A stretch of 64,000 nt of DNA from an uncultured Eubacteriales bacterium. GTDB lineage: Bacteria; Bacillota; Clostridia; Oscillospirales; CAG-382. The stretch covers positions 12,089-76,088 of the forward strand of contig CAKSCV010000012.1 in NCBI GenBank assembly GCA_934444645.1, in the 5' to 3' direction. A model generated the notes under the pieces. That model saw nothing but the letters and a program-made list of their open reading frames with translations, was not told where the DNA came from and ran no database searches. The position numbers and the translations under genes were made by a program. Shown piece by piece: positions 59,205 to 64,000 of this stretch (its first letter is position 1; each line of letters begins with the position of its first letter).

Positions 59205-59340
59205 GCCAACAGTCTTTTCGACGCACTCCGTGCGTCTTCCCTTACACAGGAACGGCGAAGTGCTGTCGTCCCTATCAGCGCGCAAAGCTTCGATTAAAAC
59301 CCGTCTTTCCTGCTTTTCAACTGTCAATTCTCAATTACAG
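59205..59340. repeat. Dispersed repeat, family 2, copy 2
   Basis: Inverted relative to copy 1 at 54964-55105, with the same order of blocks (ends in TCAATTCTCAATT; contains TTCCCTTACACAGGAA and GACGCACTCCGTGCGTC). It runs up to the stop codon of the serine hydrolase gene. The 59100-59204 stretch has no gene. Confidence 0.6.
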
Positions 59341-60378
59341 CAATCCCTGCGCCGCAAGATCTTGCGCGATCGCGTTGTGGATATCCTCACGCATCTTCAT
59401 GACCACGCTGTAATCGTAGCCGTGAAAACCGCCCTTGCGGTTTAAGCAGCGTGTGGCGTTGGTAAGGATAATGACATACAAATTCTTTTCGCGATTGATA
59501 AAGAACGACGTTCCCGTGTGTCCGCAATGCCCGAAGCTGCCGTCCGGGAACAGCTTTCCGGTCTGTTCATACCGCGCGTCCACCATTTGATAGCCGAGTC
59601 CGCGTCCTTCTTCGTAATTCGGTGTGTAATCATGCTCCGCAAGTGCAAAATACTTTTCCGGATAGAGTGCAGGACTCTTTTCAAGCACCGCTTTCACAAA
59701 CCGCTCAATATCCGCCGCCGTCCAGAACGACGCGCCGTTTCCGCCGATACCGCGCATGGCATACACAATTTCATCATCCACCCGGTATTCGCCGACGTGT
59801 TCACGCTTAAAGCAATCGACCGCATTCGGCTCATCGACGGCAATATTGAAGCGTGTGCGTGTTAAACCGAGCTGCGGCTTCAAACGCGTATAGAAGAGTT
59901 CATCGAGCGGCATTTTGTATAGCTTTTCGAGGATAAAGCCGAGCAAAATATAGCCGGAACAGGAATATTGATACGAACTGCCCGGCGCAAAGGCAAGCGG
60001 CACGGAAAGAATAAAGGCTGCCATGGCATCGCATCCGCGGTCGGCAATCTCTCTTGAAAATTCCTTGCGCACAATGCCGGACGTATGCGTGAGCAGCTGC
60101 TTGACCGTAATGTTCTTTTTTTCCTCCGGCACAGCGGAAAAGAATTTCTCCAGCGTATCGTCTGTCGAAAGCTTGCCTTCGCCGCACGCCTGCAAAATCA
60201 GCGTGGAGGTGACAAGCACCTTTCCCATGCTGGCTGCGTCAAAAAAGGTGTCCTTATCCGCATGCGGCGAGGCAAGAAACGCCGTTTTTTCGCCCATGCC
60301 GACTGTCACGAAATAGGCGTCGAAACGCTTGTCGGAAAGGCCGGTCTTCATATAAGCTTCTGTTTGATGCAAATTCAT
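59335..60378 (-). CDS. Serine hydrolase, beta-lactamase (class C/PBP4*) family
   Basis: A 347-residue protein with the serine beta-lactamase-like fold. Catalytic S-x-x-K in FDAASMGKVLVTSTLI, the second motif Y-S-C in YQYSCSGYILLGFI, and HTG in GHCGHTGTSFFINRE. No signal peptide or lipobox, so it is likely cytoplasmic, as in many esterase-like members. Substrate unknown (esterase, peptidase or deacylase). ATG 60378 has AAAAGGAG seven bases upstream; the longer frame would enter the next gene's promoter region. It is divergent from an AraC regulator gene, a possible regulator. Confidence 0.87.
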   Translation of the reverse strand: MNLHQTEAYMKTGLSDKRFDAYFVTVGMGEKTAFLASPHADKDTFFDAASMGKVLVTSTLILQACGEGKLSTDDTLEKFFSAVPEEKKNITVKQLLTHTSGIVRKEFSREIADRGCDAMAAFILSVPLAFAPGSSYQYSCSGYILLGFILEKLYKMPLDELFYTRLKPQLGLTRTRFNIAVDEPNAVDCFKREHVGEYRVDDEIVYAMRGIGGNGASFWTAADIERFVKAVLEKSPALYPEKYFALAEHDYTPNYEEGRGLGYQMVDARYEQTGKLFPDGSFGHCGHTGTSFFINREKNLYVIILTNATRCLNRKGGFHGYDYSVVMKMREDIHNAIAQDLAAQGLL

Positions 60379-60481
60379 AAAATCGCTCCTTTTCGTGGAT
60401 TTATTCTCTTTCATTATACGGAAAACGCTATTTTTTTCAATAGGAAAATTCTGTATATTAGCACAAAACAGGTGTTTCTTC

Positions 60482-60510
60482 TTGACAAATCGCACCGCGT
60501 TCGGTATACT
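60482..60510 (+). promoter_or_regulatory. Promoter of the second araC-type gene
   Basis: TTGACA (60482-60487), 17 bases, TATACT (60505-60510), 20 bases before ATG 60530; a very short leader. Confidence 0.85.
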
Positions 60511-60529
60511 GAAGCAAAGGAGGGATCGC

Positions 60530-61324
60530 ATGACTTCGGTTTTGAAGGTTGCCGATTGGCAAACCGTTCGTTTTCTCGATATTTTTCGTGTGGACAGCGG
60601 CGTGCCCGGCACCAAATATGCCGCCGGCGGCCATACGGAATTTTCCCAGCTTGCCTTCAAGGAGCGCGGTCAAACAGCCATTGTCTACAATGGCAAGCCG
60701 ATCGATTTTTCGCCGGGCAGCGTCGTCTATCTGCCCAAGGAAGCACATTCCGAGATTGACTACCGAAAAACGATTGTTACGCACGGCAGCAGCATTTGCC
60801 TGTTTTTCGACGCACCCGTGCCGTTATACACAAGCGCCTTTGCCGTTTATCCGCAATCCAAAGCGGTCGGCGAGTTGTTCTGCCGCCTGCTTGCGCTGTG
60901 GAAAAGCAGAAAAAACGATGATTTTTTGCTTTACGCCTCTTTTTTTGAACTGTTGGCTCTTGTAAATGACACGCTTGCCGCACCGGAAAAGCCGTCGGCG
61001 CTCGTTTGCGAAGCCAAAGCGTTTTTGACGGCGCACGCCTGTGACGCTTTTATCGATTTTGACGCGCTTGCCGGTCGGTTCGGCATAAGCACCGACCGGT
61101 TTCGGCGTGTTTTTAAGGCTTCCGTCGGCATTTCTCCGTTTTCCTTTTATGCCGAAGCCAAAACCGAACGCATCAAACGGCTGTTACGCGAAAATTCCGC
61201 TTCTTTGACGGATATCGCCGCGCTTACCGGTTTTGCGGAGCTCAACTATTTCTCGCGCTTTTTCAAAAAGCACACCGGTCTTTCGGCAAGCGATTATCGC
61301 CGCCGCTACAGCGAAAATCTGTAA
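60530..61324 (+). CDS. AraC family transcriptional regulator (second)
   Basis: A 264-residue regulator with a cupin-like N-terminal domain (FSPGSVVYLPKEAHSEIDY) and a C-terminal AraC HTH pair (FDALAGRFGISTDRFRRVFK; SLTDIAALTGFAELNYFSRF then FKKHTGLSASDYRRRY). AAAGGAGG lies six bases before ATG 60530. It is divergent from the serine hydrolase gene and 84 bases upstream of a penicillin-binding protein gene. Confidence 0.88.
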   Translation: MTSVLKVADWQTVRFLDIFRVDSGVPGTKYAAGGHTEFSQLAFKERGQTAIVYNGKPIDFSPGSVVYLPKEAHSEIDYRKTIVTHGSSICLFFDAPVPLYTSAFAVYPQSKAVGELFCRLLALWKSRKNDDFLLYASFFELLALVNDTLAAPEKPSALVCEAKAFLTAHACDAFIDFDALAGRFGISTDRFRRVFKASVGISPFSFYAEAKTERIKRLLRENSASLTDIAALTGFAELNYFSRFFKKHTGLSASDYRRRYSENL

Positions 61325-61408
61325 CCGTTCCGTCAAAAAACGGATTATTTTCCCTTCAAATCGGCAACACTGTCTATAACAGAAAACCGACGCGAAAGGA
61401 AGATCCAT

Positions 61409-63160
61409 ATGTCCTTATTCTCTGCCTTGCATCCCAGCATCAACAATCCCGAAAAAACCGAGAAAACCGTCTGTGAGACGGTTTGTCTGTACCCGTATCC
61501 CGACAAAAAGAGTCTCCGCCGCACAGGCGTCGTGTTTGTGCTGCTTCTTGCCGCAAGTGCGTTTTTCATCGTGCGTTTATGGGAGCTTGCCATGTATGAC
61601 AACACAGCCAAAACCGTGCTGTCCGGTCAATACACGCGAAGTGCCTCCGCCGCCCGGCACACCGGCTTTGTCTACGATAAAGCCGGTGTGCTTTTGTCCC
61701 ATGCCGAGGCCGGAGCCGTGGCTTTAGTCAATCCCTGCGGCCGCTGTGACAAGGATGCGGCGGCAGAATTTTTATTACACAATTCCAGGCTCACGCCCGA
61801 TGAGATTCTTGCAAAAATCAACGGAACCGTCCCGTTTTCGGTCACTTTAAGCACCTCTCCCGGCGAACACGCACCGAGCGGCGTGTATGTTTATCCGCGC
61901 TATGAGGAAAACACCGGCACGCTTTGCCGACATTTGCTCGGTTATCGCGGTTCGGACGGCAGCGGCAAGGACGGCATCTATCGGCGGTACGACAGCTTTC
62001 TTTCGGGTGTCGGAACGCTTTCGTACCGCTATATGGCCAACGCCAAGGGACAACAGATGACGTCCGAGGTTTTCAGCGTCATCAACAACGGCTATACCGA
62101 CAAAAGCGGTGTGGTCTTGACCGTCGATAAACATTTGCAGGAGCTGCTTGACGCAGTCTGTGACAACTATATCGACATGGGTGCGGCGGTGCTGTGCGAT
62201 CTGTCCGACAACAGCGTTGCGGCTCTCGCGTCGCGGCCGCTCTATGCAGCGGATGATGTGGCGTCCGTTCTCGATTCGGCACGCGGTGAGCTTATCAATC
62301 GGGCATTTTCGCTTTACACACCCGGCTCGGTGTTCAAAACCGTGGTTGCGGCGGCGGCTCTCGAAGAAGACCCATCGCTCTATGATTTCACCTGCGAATG
62401 CACCGGCAGTGTCACGGTTGCGGGCAAGGTGTTCCATTGTCATAAACACAGCGGACACGGCGTGCAGAACATGAAAGAAGGCTTTGCCAACTCCTGCAAT
62501 GTGTATTTTCTGGCACTTGCCGAAAAAACAGGGCTTGATGCCATCTGCGCCATGGCGCAAAAGCTCGGACTCGGCGAAGCGCATTCGCTTGGCGGTCTGT
62601 ATATCCCGGCGGCAAAGCTTCCGGATACGGCAAACGCGCGCATTCCTGCCTATGTGGCCAATGCCTGTATCGGGCAGGGCGATGTCATGGTGTCCCCGGT
62701 GGATTTGGCAAGCGTTTATGCAGCATGTGTAACGGGATTCCGCCGGGATCTGTCGCTGGTCAAAGGGTTATGGGAGGAATCGGACAGCACGTCTCTGTCG
62801 GAGGGCTCTGCGCCGGAAGGAAAATTGCTCCGTTTTTGCGACACGATTCCGGTAAAAGTATTGAGCGACGCAACGGTCAGGCGGTTACGGGACATGATGT
62901 GCGCCTGTGTGCGTATCGGAACGGGTTGGCAGGCAAGCGCCGCGCCGCTTTCTGTCGGCGGCAAAACAGCCACTGCGCAGACCGGACAATATAAGGACGG
63001 CAAAGAGGTATTGAATCGGTTTTTTGCCGGATTTTTTCCGGCGGATGAGCCGCAGTATGTTTTGGTGATTTTATGTGACGGAAACGGTGACAACCACGCA
63101 GTTCCGGCGAAAATTTTTGCGGAGTTTGTCGAGATGGTTGCCGCCGCAGGCGAAAAATAA
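61409..63160 (+). CDS. Class B penicillin-binding protein (transpeptidase), SpoVD/FtsI-like
   Basis: A 583-residue protein. One membrane anchor (about residues 41-62), a dimerisation-like N-terminal domain with TGFVYDKAGVLLS, and a C-terminal transpeptidase: S-x-x-K in YTPGSVFKTVVAAAAL (about residue 305), S-x-N in FANSCNVYFLALAEK, and K-T-A in GGKTATAQTGQYKD where K-T-G is usual. There is no PASTA domain, so it is closer to short FtsI/MrdA-type sporulation PBPs. GAAAGGAAG precedes ATG 61409. It builds septal, side-wall or spore peptidoglycan; the context does not say which. Confidence 0.9.
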   Translation: MSLFSALHPSINNPEKTEKTVCETVCLYPYPDKKSLRRTGVVFVLLLAASAFFIVRLWELAMYDNTAKTVLSGQYTRSASAARHTGFVYDKAGVLLSHAEAGAVALVNPCGRCDKDAAAEFLLHNSRLTPDEILAKINGTVPFSVTLSTSPGEHAPSGVYVYPRYEENTGTLCRHLLGYRGSDGSGKDGIYRRYDSFLSGVGTLSYRYMANAKGQQMTSEVFSVINNGYTDKSGVVLTVDKHLQELLDAVCDNYIDMGAAVLCDLSDNSVAALASRPLYAADDVASVLDSARGELINRAFSLYTPGSVFKTVVAAAALEEDPSLYDFTCECTGSVTVAGKVFHCHKHSGHGVQNMKEGFANSCNVYFLALAEKTGLDAICAMAQKLGLGEAHSLGGLYIPAAKLPDTANARIPAYVANACIGQGDVMVSPVDLASVYAACVTGFRRDLSLVKGLWEESDSTSLSEGSAPEGKLLRFCDTIPVKVLSDATVRRLRDMMCACVRIGTGWQASAAPLSVGGKTATAQTGQYKDGKEVLNRFFAGFFPADEPQYVLVILCDGNGDNHAVPAKIFAEFVEMVAAAGEK

Positions 63161-63379
63161 GCCGCAAAGCGGCAGAACAATGCCGCCAAGGGCGGCAAAC
63201 TCCCGGCAGGGAGGTTTTTTGTAATACTTTTTGTGCCAACAAAAAGTATGCTCGGATGTGCAAAAAGTTGCCGGTGGCAAGTTTTTGTGCGTCCGAGACC
63301 GCCGAAAGGATGCCGCTGGGGGCGGCGGAAGGATTTAATTGGATTGTGCGAAGCCGCCATTGCGGCGAGCTGAATCGAG
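63161..63379. other. Intergenic hairpins after the PBP gene
   Basis: Several hairpins without a gene: GCCGC...GCGGC and GCCGCC...GGCGGC just after the stop, CTCCC...GGGAG then TTTTTT (63201-63221, a likely terminator), and a palindrome with arms ACTTTTTGT and ACAAAAAGT (63225-63247). Confidence 0.6.
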
Positions 63380-63690
63380 GTTTGCAGAACCTCGGAGCTT
63401 CCTACGAAGGAGTACGGGTTGTCACTTTTTGCATCGTGCAAAAAGTAACCAAAAAGCACGCGGGACTCCGTCCTGCGACCTCGATTCAAATCGCCGGTCG
63501 ATACGTGATTTTTTCTGAAATGACCGGTGTTCATCAGGTAACCGGTTTTGCGAAAAGCTGCAACTTCGCCGGGTATCGCCGGCAATGATTTGAATCGGTG
63601 CGACGCTCCGGCTTTACAGCGTAAGGAGTTAGAGCAGAGATTAAAAGAACAGCTGCATTCTTTGCAAACAGTAGGTTAAGGGCGGTGCGA
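63380..63690. repeat. Dispersed repeat, family 1, copy 2 (about 300 bp, inverted)
   Basis: Complement of 56651-56950 with clear block order, including the hairpin arms ACTTTTTGCA/TGCAAAAAGT (63423-63447), TCGATTCAAATCGCCGG and the end block CAAACAGTAGGTTAAG. The palindrome at 63376-63394 marks its start. Beyond 63690 nothing recognisable is seen until 63960. Confidence 0.75.
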
Positions 63691-63966
63691 ATGGGAGATG
63701 GAGGGTGGAAAAGAGTTATTTTGGGTGGGAATAAGGAAAGTTTGTGCAAAAGAAAGCTTTTTGTTTGCGAAAAAGGCACACTTTTTTAACTCATACAAAG
63801 CTATCCGATAAAGAAAAGCTTTTTTCAGCACACAACGACACCAACTTCCCACCGCACCAAAGCTAGCGTGCAACTACAAATTTTATCCGCGACAACCTTC
63901 TGTGAGCTTGCAGTACACCTTCTCATTTTCGAAAAACATCAGTCTTGCGTCTGCACTACGGTAACC

Positions 63967-64000
63967 CTTTCGCACCGATTCAAAGCCTTTTCGCCGGCGT
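63967..64000. repeat. Probable start of a third family 1 copy, cut by the window end
   Basis: TTTCGCACCGATTCAAAGCC then TTTTCGCCGGCG resembles the block CGTCGCACCGATTCAAATC and ATTGCCGGCGAT in copy 1, in the same orientation as copy 1. Confidence 0.4.

Noticed and set aside
63256..63588. ORF reading through the family 1 repeat
   Set aside because: Its sequence follows the dispersed DNA repeat, with no start signal; repeat, not gene.

Overview
The window looks like a chromosomal segment from a spore-forming Clostridia-type Firmicute, possibly Oscillospiraceae/Ruminococcaceae-like (the family-level placement is inference). The support is a Gram-positive PolC replicase, an alpha/beta-type small acid-soluble spore protein, MltG, S-layer-homology (SLH) proteins, an Agr-type peptide-sensing locus, a HisZ-dependent histidine pathway led by a YerC/HisR repressor, strong AGGAGG ribosome binding sites and consensus sigma-A promoters. 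No rRNA, tRNA or CRISPR array was seen.

Layout. 1-16 kb (+ strand, housekeeping): 3' end of gyrA, a phosphopantetheinyl transferase, a beta-helix protein, a methyltransferase, mltG, a U32 peptidase, then a tight run rseP-ispG-polC-DUF1887 (Card1-like)-rluA family-radC. 16-24.2 kb (- strand): a complete histidine operon, hisR(yerC)-hisZ-hisG-hisD-hisC-hisB-hisH-hisA-hisF-hisIE, with two small ORFs at its end and a dyad over its promoter. 24.2-31 kb (accessory): a decayed agrC fragment, a truncated SLH gene, a GH63-like glycosidase divergent from an AraC regulator, a WYL regulator, remnants and an agmatine deiminase. 31-37.2 kb (- strand): an operon of a broken SNF2-type helicase, a MoxR ATPase, a VWA/zinc-peptidase protein and a small ORF. 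37.4-45.3 kb: a split Agr-like system (agrB plus a cysteine-less agrD-like ORF; LytTR regulator plus GHKL kinase) enclosing eight + strand genes, mostly small membrane or secreted proteins. This part is visibly more AT-rich than its flanks. 45.6-54 kb: spore protein, AI-2E-type transporter, DUF5131 protein, a 1159-residue SLH surface protein, a CAP-domain protein and an acetyltransferase. 54-64 kb: a TepA/ClpP-like protease, a DUF4234/SHOCT membrane protein, a sugar isomerase-like protein, a polysaccharide deacetylase, a serine hydrolase, an AraC regulator and a class B penicillin-binding protein, separated by dispersed palindromic repeats.

Most interesting. (i) A 9-bp direct repeat TACACAAAT with a strict 21-bp period occurs at four places: in front of the glycosidase, near the SLH remnant, and twice, as a 36-bp inverted repeat, in the 525-bp region between agrB and the accessory genes. 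This is the geometry expected of LytTR (AgrA-like) or AraC sites and suggests one small regulon. (ii) The helicase-MoxR-VWA operon is tightly packed; its helicase is broken while its partners look intact. A roughly 45-nt element in its promoter region resembles one upstream of the WYL regulator. (iii) A Card1-like DUF1887 protein sits in the polC operon with no CRISPR locus nearby. (iv) Dispersed repeats with strong hairpins occupy the last 10 kb.
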